64,000 nt of DNA from Amycolatopsis acididurans (GTDB taxonomy: Bacteria; Actinomycetota; Actinomycetes; Mycobacteriales; Pseudonocardiaceae), in the NCBI RefSeq assembly GCF_012328925.1, contig NZ_JAAXLS010000004.1, positions 300,468 to 364,467 of the forward strand, in the 5' to 3' direction. The position numbers and the translations under genes were made by a program. Below are positions 41,480 through 50,946 of this stretch, piece after piece; the first letter of the stretch is position 1; each line of letters begins with the position of its first letter. Under the pieces are notes generated by a model. That model had not been told where the DNA came from. It saw only the letters and a program-made list of their open reading frames with translations, and did no database searches.

Positions 41480-42334
41480 ATGACGGAATCGTTCAGGCCC
41501 TCGCAAGGGCAGCTCACACTGCCGCCGCAGAATCCGGTGGCACCGCGTGCCAAGCCGTCGGGCGCGGCGCAGTTCTTCGGGCGCACGGCCGAGATGCTGC
41601 GGTTCGCCGGCGGGACGATCAAGGATCTGCCTACCGTGCGGCTGTATGCCTCGGAGGTGTTCGCGCAGGCCGGCGTGATCATCCTGTCGAGCGCGCTCGT
41701 GCTGTGGTTCATGGAGTTCATGCTGGGAGCGGTGCTCGGTATCGAGACGCACTACCTGTTCCGGCAGATGGGCGCCGCCAGCTACGTGGGCGCCGTGCCC
41801 GCGATCTTCGCCACGCGCGGTGCCTCGGAGACCATGTGGGGCTGGATCCTCTCGGCGAAGGTCGGCTGCGGCATCGTCGCCGAGATCGGTTCGATGCGCA
41901 TCGGCGAGGAAGTCGACGCCATGGAGGTGATGGGCGTCAACTCCCGCGCGTACCTGGTCGGCACGAGGGTGGTCGCCTCGATCATCGCGATGCCGTTCCT
42001 GTACGTGGTCGGGTTCCTGATGTCCTTCGCCGGCGCCTACGTGATGAACGTGGTCAGCCTCAAAACGGTTTCCGAGGGCGGTTTCTTCGCTGTCCTCTGG
42101 AGTTTCCAGAACCTGACGGACTTCGTCTACGCGGTGCTGTGGGCGATGGTGGTCACGATCGTGATCATTCTCGTGTCCTGTTTCTTCGGCTACACGGCTT
42201 CGGGTGGCCCGGTCGGCGTCGGGAACGCCACCGCCAAATCGATGGCGGTGAACATGGTGCTGATCAGTGTGCTCGCGATGGCGGTCGTCCAGTTGCTGTA
42301 CGGCAACAATCCGAACGCGCCGATCGCGAACTGA
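41480..42334 (+). CDS. yrbEB: YrbE/MlaE-family permease B of the Mce importer
   Basis: 284 residues from the ATG at 41480. The conserved loop is AKVGCGIVAEIGSMRIGEEV followed by DAMEVMGVNSRAYLVGTRVV, parallel to that of YrbEA. Several hydrophobic helices follow, with GFFAVLWSFQNLTDF and the C-terminal ASGGPVGVGNATAKSMAVN, also seen in YrbEA as KGGAIGVGRAVNQAVVIS. It is the second permease half; heterodimer formation with YrbEA is the family rule. Confidence 0.92.
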   Translation: MTESFRPSQGQLTLPPQNPVAPRAKPSGAAQFFGRTAEMLRFAGGTIKDLPTVRLYASEVFAQAGVIILSSALVLWFMEFMLGAVLGIETHYLFRQMGAASYVGAVPAIFATRGASETMWGWILSAKVGCGIVAEIGSMRIGEEVDAMEVMGVNSRAYLVGTRVVASIIAMPFLYVVGFLMSFAGAYVMNVVSLKTVSEGGFFAVLWSFQNLTDFVYAVLWAMVVTIVIILVSCFFGYTASGGPVGVGNATAKSMAVNMVLISVLAMAVVQLLYGNNPNAPIAN

Positions 42335-42352
42335 GAATCAGATGGAGGCTTG

Positions 42353-43174
42353 ATGAGTACCACGCGGCCGAGCACGGCGGACCGTGCGACGGTGGAGTTC
42401 GCGAAGAACCAGGGCCTGCCCGGCTATTCGGTCGAGCTCAAGAACGTCTACAAGGCGTTCGGCGCGTCACAGGTGCTGAACGGGGTGAGCGTGGGCTTCG
42501 CCGAGAACGCGATCACCACGGTGCTGGGCCCCTCCGGTACCGGCAAGAGCGTTCTGCTCAAGCATGTGATGGGGCTGCTCGAACCGGACGCGGGCGACAT
42601 CAGCGTGTTCGGGCAGGACATCTGGGACCTCAAACAGAAGGACCGGTACGAACTGCGTAAGCGGTGCGGGGTGCTGTTCCAGGACGGTGCGCTGTTCGGC
42701 TCGATGAACATCTACGACAACGTGGCCTTTCCGCTGCGCAAGCACACGGACAAGACCGAGGACGAGATCCACGACATCGTCGTCGCGCGGCTGCGCGAAG
42801 TCGGCCTGGAACAAGCGGCTTCGAAGGCACCCGGTGAGATCTCCGGCGGTATGCGCAAGCGAGCCGGCTTCGCCCGTGCGCTCGTGCTCAACCCGGAACT
42901 GGTGATGTTCGACGAGCCGGACTCGGGTCTGGACCCGGTGCGCACCAGCCTGCTGTGCGACCTGATCCTGGAGATCCACAAGCACCACGGTGGGTCCTAT
43001 GTGGTCATCACGCACGACATCGCCAGTGCCCGCAAGGTCAGTGACTACGTCGCCGTGCTGTGGCGTGGTCGGATCGTGTACTACGGCGCCGCCAAAGAGG
43101 CGTTCGAGTGCCCGGACCCGTTCGTGCAGCAGTTCCTGTCCGGTTCCTCCAGCGGACCACTGGGAATGGACTGA
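42353..43174 (+). CDS. mkl: Mce-associated ATPase (Mkl/MceG/MlaF family)
   Basis: 273 residues from the ATG at 42353 after GGAGG. Walker A GPSGTGKSVLLKH, Q-loop LFQDGALFGSMNIYDN, signature ISGGMRKRAGFARAL, Walker B LVMFDEPDSGLDPV and THDIASARK are intact. LFQDGALFGS and the SGGMRKR signature are typical of Mkl/MlaF. In Mycobacterium the ATPase is encoded away from the mce operons and shared; here it lies between permease and mce genes, so this importer has its own engine. Confidence 0.93.
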   Translation: MSTTRPSTADRATVEFAKNQGLPGYSVELKNVYKAFGASQVLNGVSVGFAENAITTVLGPSGTGKSVLLKHVMGLLEPDAGDISVFGQDIWDLKQKDRYELRKRCGVLFQDGALFGSMNIYDNVAFPLRKHTDKTEDEIHDIVVARLREVGLEQAASKAPGEISGGMRKRAGFARALVLNPELVMFDEPDSGLDPVRTSLLCDLILEIHKHHGGSYVVITHDIASARKVSDYVAVLWRGRIVYYGAAKEAFECPDPFVQQFLSGSSSGPLGMD

Positions 43175-43178
43175 GCGG

Positions 43179-44420
43179 ATGCGTGGGAAGAAAGTCGCAC
43201 TGATAGCCGTCGTGGCCACGGCTGTCGTAGGCGCGGTCGCGTTCGGGGCCGCCGGGCTGGTGGACTCGTCGCGGTACGAGCTGCAGGTCGAGGTTCCCTC
43301 GGCCGAGGGCGTGCACGAGGGCGGCAACGTCATGGCCGACGGCGTGACCGTCGGTGACATCACGTCCATCGCCACGAAGGACGGCAAGGCGCTGCTCACG
43401 GTCGCGCTCTCCGGGCACGACGTGCCGTTCCACGCGGGCACCACGGCGCGCATCTCGTGGGACTCCCTGATCGGTGCACGGCATCTGGATCTGGTTCCCG
43501 GACCGCAGACGAACCCGGTGCTGCCTTCCGGCCACCTCATCACGTCGAGCATCGACCGGGTCGAGCTCGACCAGGTGCTGGCGGCGTTCACGCCGGAGAC
43601 ACGCCAGTCTCTCGACTCGCTGGTCTCCCAGTTGCAGAACACCGTGAACGGGCACGAGCCCGACATGAACGCGATGCTGAAGAACGCCGGGCCCGCCATC
43701 GGCGCGCTCGCGCAGGTACTGCAGGCCGTCGGTTCCGACGGCCCCGCGCTGCAGGACGTGGTCACCAGGCTGAACTCCGTCGTGGGCACGCTTGTCGACA
43801 GGCAGCAGAACCTGAAGAACACGGTCGGCAACGTCGGCACGCTCACCAGCTCCGTGGCCGGTCAGCAGGGCCAGCTGAGCGAGGCGCTCAAACAGCTGCC
43901 GTCGACACTGACGACCACGAAGTCCACTTTGGACAAGGTTCCCTCTGCGGTCGACGCGGCGCTTCCGCTGCTGAACACGCTGGCACCCGCGATCGACGAA
44001 CTTCCCGCGCTGTCGAACAACCTCGGCCCGCTGCTGACCGATCTGCGGCCCGCGGTGGCGAAACTGGACCCGACTCTGGTGGCGGCGCAGACGCTGCTCA
44101 CCGAAACGCCCGGCCTGCTCGACAGTGCGCACGCCGCCGTTCCTGGTGTGTCGAAAGCCTTGCAGAGCGCCTCACCGGCCGTGGCCTTCCTCCGCCCCTA
44201 CATTCCCGACCTCATGGGCTGGCTCACCGAATGGGGTTCGGCGTTCAGCCCGTACGACTCGCAGGGGCACTACATCGACGCGCTCATCAACAGCTCGGGC
44301 CTGAGCCTGGACAACAACCCGGGTGTGCCGATCCCGTTCGTCGGCAAGAACGACCATCCTCAGCCCGGTTACGTGGCCGGCCAGCCGTGGACCGATGCCA
44401 ACGGGAGTGGAATGCGATGA
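43179..44420 (+). CDS. mceA: Mce-family substrate-binding protein 1
   Basis: 413 residues. An N-terminal hydrophobic anchor (VALIAVVATAVVGAVAFGAA) is followed by the MCE/MlaD domain (VEVPSAEGVHEGGNVMADGV, with VGDITSI) to about residue 115. A long helical, repeat-like region follows, rich in Gln, Leu and Ala (LSEALKQLPSTLTTT, VSKALQSASPAV). There is no lipobox. It would project from the membrane and help build the hydrophobic tunnel for the substrate. The symbol follows its position in the operon, not a proven orthology. Confidence 0.88.
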   Translation: MRGKKVALIAVVATAVVGAVAFGAAGLVDSSRYELQVEVPSAEGVHEGGNVMADGVTVGDITSIATKDGKALLTVALSGHDVPFHAGTTARISWDSLIGARHLDLVPGPQTNPVLPSGHLITSSIDRVELDQVLAAFTPETRQSLDSLVSQLQNTVNGHEPDMNAMLKNAGPAIGALAQVLQAVGSDGPALQDVVTRLNSVVGTLVDRQQNLKNTVGNVGTLTSSVAGQQGQLSEALKQLPSTLTTTKSTLDKVPSAVDAALPLLNTLAPAIDELPALSNNLGPLLTDLRPAVAKLDPTLVAAQTLLTETPGLLDSAHAAVPGVSKALQSASPAVAFLRPYIPDLMGWLTEWGSAFSPYDSQGHYIDALINSSGLSLDNNPGVPIPFVGKNDHPQPGYVAGQPWTDANGSGMR

Positions 44421-45748
44421 CGAAGCGACGTAACAAGCTGCTGCTCGCGGGCGTGGTGCTGGTCGTGGCCGCGGCCGTCGCGGGCACCGTCGTGGCGACC
44501 CGCGGTTCCGACGAGGCAACGGTCTACGGCCTGTTCGCCGACGCCAACCCGATCATCGCGGGCGACACGGTGCGTGCCGCCGGCGTGCAGGTCGGCAAGG
44601 TCGAGTCGGTGACGTTGCAGAACGGCCAGGCGCGCGTCACGATGCAGGTCGACAAGTCGGTCCTGCCGCTGCACGACGACGCCAGCCTGAGCATCCAGCC
44701 GGTGAACCTGCTGGGAGAGCAGTACATCGAGCTGAAGACCGGCACCGACGCCGCGCCCTACGTCGGCTCGCCGGTGACCATTCCGGTGTCGCGGACGAGC
44801 CGGAGCGTGTCGCTGCAGCAGGTGTTCAACACGCTGAACGACCCGACGTCCACCGCGCTGGCGGCACTGGTCACCGCGATGGGCGACGGAATGCAGGGCA
44901 ACGGGCAGAACGTCGCCGAGACCCTCAAGTCGCTGGGACCGGCGCTCACCCAAGTCGACCAGCTCGGCAAGGTGCTGCGCGACCAGAACGGCATGCTCAA
45001 CGACCTCATCGACAAGGTGCATCCGGTGGCCGCCGCGTTGAACGCCGACCAGGGCAAGTCACTGGACCAGCTGGTCGGCTCGACGCAGCAGGTGCTGTCG
45101 GCGGTGGCGTCGAACCGGGCCTCGGTCGAGCAGTCGCTGTCGGCGCTGCCGGCCACCTTGCTCAAAGCGGAAAGCACGTTCGCCGCGGTGCAGAAGCTGT
45201 CCGGCTCGGCCACCCCGACGCTGCAGGCCGTTCGCCCGATCACCGACAACCTGACGGCGATCGCGCACGAGCTGGAGGACTTCTCCAAGGCCGCGAACCC
45301 GGCACTGGCCACGCTCAACCCGGTCCTGCAGAAAGCGCAGAGCATGCTGGACCAGGCCCGGCCGCTGGTCGACCAGCTGGGTCCGGCCGGTGCGGACCTC
45401 GCGGCCGACGCGCACAATCTGCGGCCGGTCGGCGAAATGGCCGTCAACAACATCGACGACATCATGACCTTCGTGAAGTGGTGGGCCATGTCCACCAACG
45501 GCCGCGACGGGATCAGCAACTACTTCCGCGGTGTCGCCGTGGTGACCCCGCAGGCGCTGCTCGGCGCCGTGCAGGGCGCCCTGCCCGCCGCGGCACCCGC
45601 CGCGGCGCCGCCACAACCGGCACCCGGTAGCGGCCAGGCGGGGTCGCCGTTGCCGCTGCTGGGTGGCGGCGGACCGAACGGAGGCGTCACCGGCCTCACC
45701 GACAAGCAGGAGACTTCGATGCTGGGCCAACTGTTGGGTGGTCTGTGA
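44417..45748 (+). CDS. mceB: Mce-family substrate-binding protein 2
   Basis: 443 residues; its ATG overlaps the previous stop (ATGA). Membrane anchor LLLAGVVLVVAAAVAGTVV, then the MCE domain with VYGLFADANPIIAGDTVRAA, GVQVGKVESVTL and VNLLGEQYIEL. Helical repeats run from about residue 130 to 370 (TSTALAALVTAMG onward). The C-terminus is Pro/Ala/Gly-rich (PAAAPAAAPPQPAPG), likely unstructured and surface exposed. There is no lipobox. Confidence 0.88.
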   Translation: MTKRRNKLLLAGVVLVVAAAVAGTVVATRGSDEATVYGLFADANPIIAGDTVRAAGVQVGKVESVTLQNGQARVTMQVDKSVLPLHDDASLSIQPVNLLGEQYIELKTGTDAAPYVGSPVTIPVSRTSRSVSLQQVFNTLNDPTSTALAALVTAMGDGMQGNGQNVAETLKSLGPALTQVDQLGKVLRDQNGMLNDLIDKVHPVAAALNADQGKSLDQLVGSTQQVLSAVASNRASVEQSLSALPATLLKAESTFAAVQKLSGSATPTLQAVRPITDNLTAIAHELEDFSKAANPALATLNPVLQKAQSMLDQARPLVDQLGPAGADLAADAHNLRPVGEMAVNNIDDIMTFVKWWAMSTNGRDGISNYFRGVAVVTPQALLGAVQGALPAAAPAAAPPQPAPGSGQAGSPLPLLGGGGPNGGVTGLTDKQETSMLGQLLGGL

Positions 45749-47034
45749 TGGCGGCCGCCCGCGTTCACCCGCGCATTGCGCGACGGTTCCTCGTCGGGAT
45801 CGCGGCCGTCGTCGTGGCCGGCGGGATCGTCTACTACTCCACGCTCGCGAACTCGACCGGTGGCCTCCCGGGCAGTGACCACACCTACGTGCAGGCGGTG
45901 TTCGGCGACGTCGGCACGCTGCAGGTCAACGACGAGGTGCGGGAGAACAGCGTGCGCGTCGGCCAGATCTCGGCGATCAAGGTCGACAACGGCCGCGCGC
46001 TGGTCACGATGCAACTCGACGGCAAGGTGCCGGTGTACGGCGATGCCCAGGCTTCGGTGTGGGACCAGTCGGCGCTCGCCGTGAAGTTCGTCGAACTCGA
46101 CCCCGGCAAGGCCGGGGCGGGCCCGCTCGGCGATCGGCCGATTCCGCAGGAGCACACGAACAACTCGGTCTCGCTCGACCAGGTCTTCGACGTGTTCGAC
46201 CCGCCGACGCGTACCGGATTGCAGACCGCGGTCCAGCAGCTCGGGCTCGGCACGGCCGGGCACGGCGGCGACCTCAACGCACTGCTGCACGTGGCGCCGA
46301 AACTGGTCCCGGACGCGCAGGAGGTGGCGGGAACGCTCGCCTCCCCGCAGGCGAACCTGCCCGCCCTGCTGGCCAGCGCCGACCGGCTGGCCGGACGTTT
46401 CCAGGGCCAGCAGGACGAGATCACGTCGCTGATCAACCAGGCGAGGGACACCTTCGACGCGATCGACGTGGACCAGGCCAAACCGCTGACGCAGACGCTG
46501 CACCAGCTGCCGCAGACCCTCCTCGACGCGCAGTCCGCGTTCGATCACCTCAACCAGCCGCTGAACGACGCGAGCGCGGCGATGACCACGCTGCGGCCGG
46601 GCGGGATCGCACTCGGCGCCTCCGCGGACGACCTGCGTGGCTTCCTGCGCGAGGCGGTCACCCCGCTGAACAAGGTGCCGGGCGTGGCGGGCCAGGCGCA
46701 ACCCGCGGTGGACGCGCTGACCACCACTTTCGCGGACGCGCGGCCGGTCGTGCCCGATCTGGCCGAAGGGCTGGCCAGCGCTCGCCCGCTGCTGACGACC
46801 CTGGCGCCGTTCACGAACGACATCCAGCAGTTCTTCGCGTCCAAATCGCTGCTGTCCAACCACGTCGGTGACGACCACATGCTGCGGATCGCGGTCGTGC
46901 TGCCCTATCCGGAGTCCGAACTGGCCGAGGTGGCGCCGACACTGACCCGCGACCCGTATCCGGCCCCCGGACAGGCGCGCCAGGACAAGAGCGGCGCGAG
47001 CATGCCGCTCGGCCTGATTGGAGGCGGACGATGA
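45748..47034 (+). CDS. mceC: Mce-family substrate-binding protein 3
   Basis: 428 residues from the ATG at 45748 (GTG 45745 is the alternative); the previous stop shares one base with it. Anchor RFLVGIAAVVVAGGIVYYST; MCE domain with VQAVFGDVGTLQVNDEVREN, SVRVGQISAI and ALAVKFVELDPG. Helical region with repeated Leu-Pro turns (LPQTLLDAQSAFDHLN). The tail SNHVGDDHMLRIAVVLP is a feature also seen in actinomycete MceC/E-like proteins. No lipobox Cys is present. Confidence 0.85.
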   Translation: MAAARVHPRIARRFLVGIAAVVVAGGIVYYSTLANSTGGLPGSDHTYVQAVFGDVGTLQVNDEVRENSVRVGQISAIKVDNGRALVTMQLDGKVPVYGDAQASVWDQSALAVKFVELDPGKAGAGPLGDRPIPQEHTNNSVSLDQVFDVFDPPTRTGLQTAVQQLGLGTAGHGGDLNALLHVAPKLVPDAQEVAGTLASPQANLPALLASADRLAGRFQGQQDEITSLINQARDTFDAIDVDQAKPLTQTLHQLPQTLLDAQSAFDHLNQPLNDASAAMTTLRPGGIALGASADDLRGFLREAVTPLNKVPGVAGQAQPAVDALTTTFADARPVVPDLAEGLASARPLLTTLAPFTNDIQQFFASKSLLSNHVGDDHMLRIAVVLPYPESELAEVAPTLTRDPYPAPGQARQDKSGASMPLGLIGGGR

Positions 47035-48386
47035 GCCCGAAGGCCCTGCCGGGAACCGGAATCTTCCGGGGCAGGCGAAACGTTCTACTGTGGACGATCG
47101 TGGTCGCCGTCGTCGCGCTGGCGCTGCTGGGCCTTGCGGTCAAGCCGGAGGTCCAGACGTGGCTGAAGTCCGGTGACACGATCAAGGCGGCGTTCAGCGC
47201 CAACGACCAGCTTTACCCCAACGAGAGCAAGGTCAAGCTCGACGGCCTCGACGTCGGTGTGGTCACCGACGTGACGCCCACCCAGAGCGGGCCGGTCGTG
47301 GTCACCATGAAGGTGGACTCGGGAACGCTGGAAAAGCTGGGTTCGCAGCCGCGCGCGGCCATCGAGCCGACCACGGTGCTCGGCGGGATCTACAGCGTCA
47401 GCCTCAGCCAGGGCGGCCATTCCGGCACCTACGACGCGGCCACCACGATCCCCGTCGAGCGCACGAGCACCCCGGTCGAACTGGACCGGGTACTGGAGGC
47501 GCTGCCGCCGTCCGCGCTGACCGGTCTGCAGAGCACGGTCAAGAACCTCGACCAGAGCCTGCGCAACGGCGCGGGGGCCGAGCTGGACACCTTCGCGCAG
47601 AAGGCGCCCGATGTGATGCAGAACGGCGGTCAGGTGCTCGATGCCGTCCAGGGCACCCGCCCGTACACGGATCTGCAGTCCATGGTGACCAATGTGGACT
47701 CGCTAGCGGGCGCACTGTCCAAGAACGACGGTCAGCTGGACGGCATCATGCGCGACCTCGACACGACGACCCGTGCGCTCGCCGGCGGTAGCAAGCCGCT
47801 CGCGTCGGCCATCTCGACGCTGCCGCAGACTCTCGTCTCGACCCGTACCGGGATGCAGCAGCTCGGCCAGACACTGGACGAGCTGACCGCGACCGCACCG
47901 GCGTTCATCCCCGCGGCTGGGGAGCTCACGCCCGCGCTGAAGAAGCTCAGCCCGGTGGTGGCGCAGGCCCGGCCGGTGGTGCACGACCTCGTGCCGCTGC
48001 TGGACGACGCGCAGCCGCTGGTCGAGCAGCTGGTGCCGGCGAGCAAGACCGCGACCGGCGTGCTCGACGACGTCCGCGGCCCGGTGCTGGACCGGGTCAA
48101 CGGGCCGATCATGTCCGCCCTGCTCAACACGTGGCACGGCACCGGCCCGTACGAGGGCGATGGCGGCGGCGATCAGGCCGACCAGAAGTTCTACCAGGAG
48201 ATCGCCTACACGTTCGCCGGTTTCGACAACGTCGCGAAGATCTTCTCCAAGAACGGCTACACGATCAACTTCGCGCTCGGCACGGGCACCAGCGGTATCG
48301 AGACCGGGAAGACCCCGCTCGTGGGCCAGCTGCCGCTGGTGCCACAGCTGCTCCAGAACCTTGGCAAGCCGTCCGGAGGACAATGA
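47031..48386 (+). CDS. mceD: Mce-family substrate-binding protein 4
   Basis: 451 residues, ATGA overlap with the preceding gene. Anchor NVLLWTIVVAVVALALLGLA; MCE domain with IKAAFSANDQLYPNESKVKL and DGLDVGVVTDV, then a short beta segment VLGGIYSVSLSQGG. Helical middle with LASAISTLPQTLVSTRTGMQ and LVPLLDDAQPLVEQLV. The C-terminal part (FYQEIAYTFAGFDNVAKIFS) has the conserved Mce C-terminal motif around a small hydrophobic end. Confidence 0.85.
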   Translation: MSPKALPGTGIFRGRRNVLLWTIVVAVVALALLGLAVKPEVQTWLKSGDTIKAAFSANDQLYPNESKVKLDGLDVGVVTDVTPTQSGPVVVTMKVDSGTLEKLGSQPRAAIEPTTVLGGIYSVSLSQGGHSGTYDAATTIPVERTSTPVELDRVLEALPPSALTGLQSTVKNLDQSLRNGAGAELDTFAQKAPDVMQNGGQVLDAVQGTRPYTDLQSMVTNVDSLAGALSKNDGQLDGIMRDLDTTTRALAGGSKPLASAISTLPQTLVSTRTGMQQLGQTLDELTATAPAFIPAAGELTPALKKLSPVVAQARPVVHDLVPLLDDAQPLVEQLVPASKTATGVLDDVRGPVLDRVNGPIMSALLNTWHGTGPYEGDGGGDQADQKFYQEIAYTFAGFDNVAKIFSKNGYTINFALGTGTSGIETGKTPLVGQLPLVPQLLQNLGKPSGGQ

Positions 48387-49624
48387 TGGGGTTGTTACTG
48401 CGGCGCACCTGGGACCGCGTGCGCACTGTTCCTGGACTGGGACGTGACCTCACCGCGTTGCTCGTGGTGGTGGCGCTGGGGATCTCGTCCGCGGTCTACA
48501 TGCTGTCCCACTACGGGGTGCACGCCCCGTGGCAGCAGCGGTTCGAGTTCTCGGCGTATTTCGCCGACGCCCACGGCGTCACGCCGGACAATCACCAGGA
48601 GGTCCAGATCGCGGGCGTGCCGGTCGGCACGATCGTCGGTGCCAAGCCCGCCGCGAACGGGACCGCCGAGCTGACGATGTCGCTCGATCCCGGCGTCAAG
48701 GTCTACCGCAACGCGCAGCTCGTGCTGGACACCAAGAACCCGATCAACGAGATGTACGTCGAGCTGAACCCGGGCGGGCCTCCCGCGGACGAGCTGTCCG
48801 AGCACGGCGTTCTCCCGGTCACGCAGACGAAACGTCCGGTGCAGTCCTATGAGGTGCTGGACAAGCTGGACACGAACACGCGCTCGGCACTGAGCTACCT
48901 GCTGGACGCGTCCAACACGGCACTGGCCGACGCGCCCGCGGACCTGCCCGCCGACCTGCGGGTGCTCAACCAGAACGCCACCGACTTCCGGCCGGTGTTC
49001 GACGCGCTGGCGACCCGCCGCGAGCGGATCGCCTCGCTGGTGACCGACCTGTCGCAGATCTCGGCGGCGGTCGGCGACGACGACACCAGGTTGACGAGCT
49101 TGGTCGACGGCCTGCAGCAGACACTCGGCGCGTTGTCCGATCGCAACTCCGACCTGAGCGCGACGCTCGGCGATCTGCCCGGGTTCACCGATCAGCTCAA
49201 CGGTGCGATGCAGGGCGTGGGCGCGCTGACAGGTCAGCTGAACCCGACGCTGACCGATCTGCACAACGCCGCCACCGCCCTGCCGCCCGCGCTGAAGCAG
49301 TTCGGCTCGACGGCCGACCAGCTGGGACAGACGGTGCGCCTGGCCGGCCCGGTGATCGACCAGGCCCGGCCCGTGGTGAGCGGGCTGCGCCCGATCGTCG
49401 GTGACCTGAACAGCTCGCTGACCGACCTCAAGCCGATCACGGCACGGCTCGGTGACGTCACCGGCAAGGCGGTCCCCTGGATGAACGACCTGGCCGCGTT
49501 CTTCTACAACGACGCCTCGCTGCTGTCGAACTACGACGCGAACGCCGCCCTGGCACGCGGGCACCTCGCGATCGACCCCTCGAACCCGACGGGTATCGGC
49601 GCGCCGAACGGAGGACAGAAATGA
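48386..49624 (+). CDS. mceE: Mce-family substrate-binding protein 5
   Basis: 412 residues from the ATG at 48386, six bases after GGAGG; the ATG three bases earlier overlaps the previous stop but is too close to that site. Anchor LTALLVVVALGISSAVYML; MCE domain with FSAYFADAHGVTPDNHQEVQ, IAGVPVGTIVGA and INEMYVELNPGGP. In mycobacterial operons the fifth Mce protein is usually a lipoprotein; here the signal segment contains no Cys, so it is a membrane-anchored form. Confidence 0.85.
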   Translation: MGLLLRRTWDRVRTVPGLGRDLTALLVVVALGISSAVYMLSHYGVHAPWQQRFEFSAYFADAHGVTPDNHQEVQIAGVPVGTIVGAKPAANGTAELTMSLDPGVKVYRNAQLVLDTKNPINEMYVELNPGGPPADELSEHGVLPVTQTKRPVQSYEVLDKLDTNTRSALSYLLDASNTALADAPADLPADLRVLNQNATDFRPVFDALATRRERIASLVTDLSQISAAVGDDDTRLTSLVDGLQQTLGALSDRNSDLSATLGDLPGFTDQLNGAMQGVGALTGQLNPTLTDLHNAATALPPALKQFGSTADQLGQTVRLAGPVIDQARPVVSGLRPIVGDLNSSLTDLKPITARLGDVTGKAVPWMNDLAAFFYNDASLLSNYDANAALARGHLAIDPSNPTGIGAPNGGQK

Positions 49625-50946
49625 GCGTCTTGCGACGGCCGCTGGCCAAGCTGGGCACGTTCCGGCTGCTCGTCGTCCTGGCCTTCGTCGGAGTCTGCGC
49701 GCTGCTGTTCGGCTGGATGTGGACCAGCGGCGGCGGCTCGATCCCCGGCGTGACCTCCACCCCGTCGTACCAGGTGTCCTTCGAGGACCCCGACGTGCTC
49801 AACCTCGTGCAGATGAGCGAGGTGCAGATCGCGGGCGTGGTGGCGGGCCGGGTCCAGGAGATCGATCCCAAGGCCGGTGGCGCGCACGTCGTCATCGGCA
49901 TGAACCCCGACGCCGCTCCGCTGCACGAGGGGGTGACCGTGCGGGTGGGCATCCGCTCGCTCGAAGGTCCGTCCTATGTGGAGGTTCAGGACGGCAAGGG
50001 GCCCGTGGTGCCCGCCGGTACGGCGCTTCCCGCGAGCGCGGTCAGGCCGACCGTGGACGTGCGGGCGCTGCTGAGCAGCCTCGACGGCAACACGCGGGCG
50101 CAGCTCGGCTCGCTGATCCGCGGTCTGGGTTCGTCGGCGGATGGCACCAGCCAGAGCGTCTCGCAGCTGATGTCCGCGTTCGGCACGCTGGGCGGCCAGG
50201 GCTACACCGCGGTGGACGCCCTCGCCGGGCAGTCCCGGCAACTCCAGCAGCTCGCCGCCCAGGCGTCGACGCTGCTGAACGCGCTGGACACCGGCCGGGG
50301 CCAGATCGCCGACGTCGTCCACGACGCCCAGCAGGTCACCGCGGCGACCTCGGGGCAGAGCGCGGCCATCGCGGACACCGTTCGCCAGTTCCCGGGAGTG
50401 CTCACCAGCGCGGACGCGGCCACGAAGAAGCTCAGCCAGCTCTCGGGTTCACTGTCTCCCGTCGCGTCGGGCCTGCACGCCGCGGCACCGGGGCTGAACC
50501 AGGCGCTGGTGGAACTGCCGCAGACGACCAGTGATCTTCGTGGGCTGCTGCCGGCGTTGAACGGGACACTCGACGAGTCGCCCGCGACGCTGGGCCGGGT
50601 GCCGGCGGTCGGCAACGATCTCGACGACCTGCTGCCCAAGGCGCAGTTCGAGCTGCGGGACATCGACCCGATGCTGTCGTACATGAGCCCGTTCGGGCGC
50701 GACATCGGGGCGTTCTTCGCGAACTTCGGCGCCGCCTTCAGCTACAAGGACGAAAACGGCGACAACTACCTGCGCCTGATGCCGTTCTTCAACGAGCAGA
50801 GCCTGAAGGGCTACCCGGTCAACACCTCGAAACTGCTGCCGATCGCACCGCTGATGCAGACCAACCCCTACCCGGGGGCGGGCTCGGCAGCCAACCCGCA
50901 GCCGTTCGCCGGCCCCGCACCACACCTGGAGCGTAACGGGCAATGA
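49621..50946 (+). CDS. mceF: Mce-family substrate-binding protein 6
   Basis: 441 residues, ATGA overlap with the previous gene. Anchor FRLLVVLAFVGVCALLFGWM; MCE domain with YQVSFEDPDVLNLVQMSEVQ, IAGVVAGRVQEI and SLEGPSYVEVQ. A helical region of repeated coiled stretches follows, then the C-terminal motif SYMSPFGRDIGAFFANFGAA, a common end of the last Mce protein. Its only Cys is inside the membrane anchor and not in a lipobox context. Confidence 0.87.
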   Translation: MSVLRRPLAKLGTFRLLVVLAFVGVCALLFGWMWTSGGGSIPGVTSTPSYQVSFEDPDVLNLVQMSEVQIAGVVAGRVQEIDPKAGGAHVVIGMNPDAAPLHEGVTVRVGIRSLEGPSYVEVQDGKGPVVPAGTALPASAVRPTVDVRALLSSLDGNTRAQLGSLIRGLGSSADGTSQSVSQLMSAFGTLGGQGYTAVDALAGQSRQLQQLAAQASTLLNALDTGRGQIADVVHDAQQVTAATSGQSAAIADTVRQFPGVLTSADAATKKLSQLSGSLSPVASGLHAAAPGLNQALVELPQTTSDLRGLLPALNGTLDESPATLGRVPAVGNDLDDLLPKAQFELRDIDPMLSYMSPFGRDIGAFFANFGAAFSYKDENGDNYLRLMPFFNEQSLKGYPVNTSKLLPIAPLMQTNPYPGAGSAANPQPFAGPAPHLERNGQ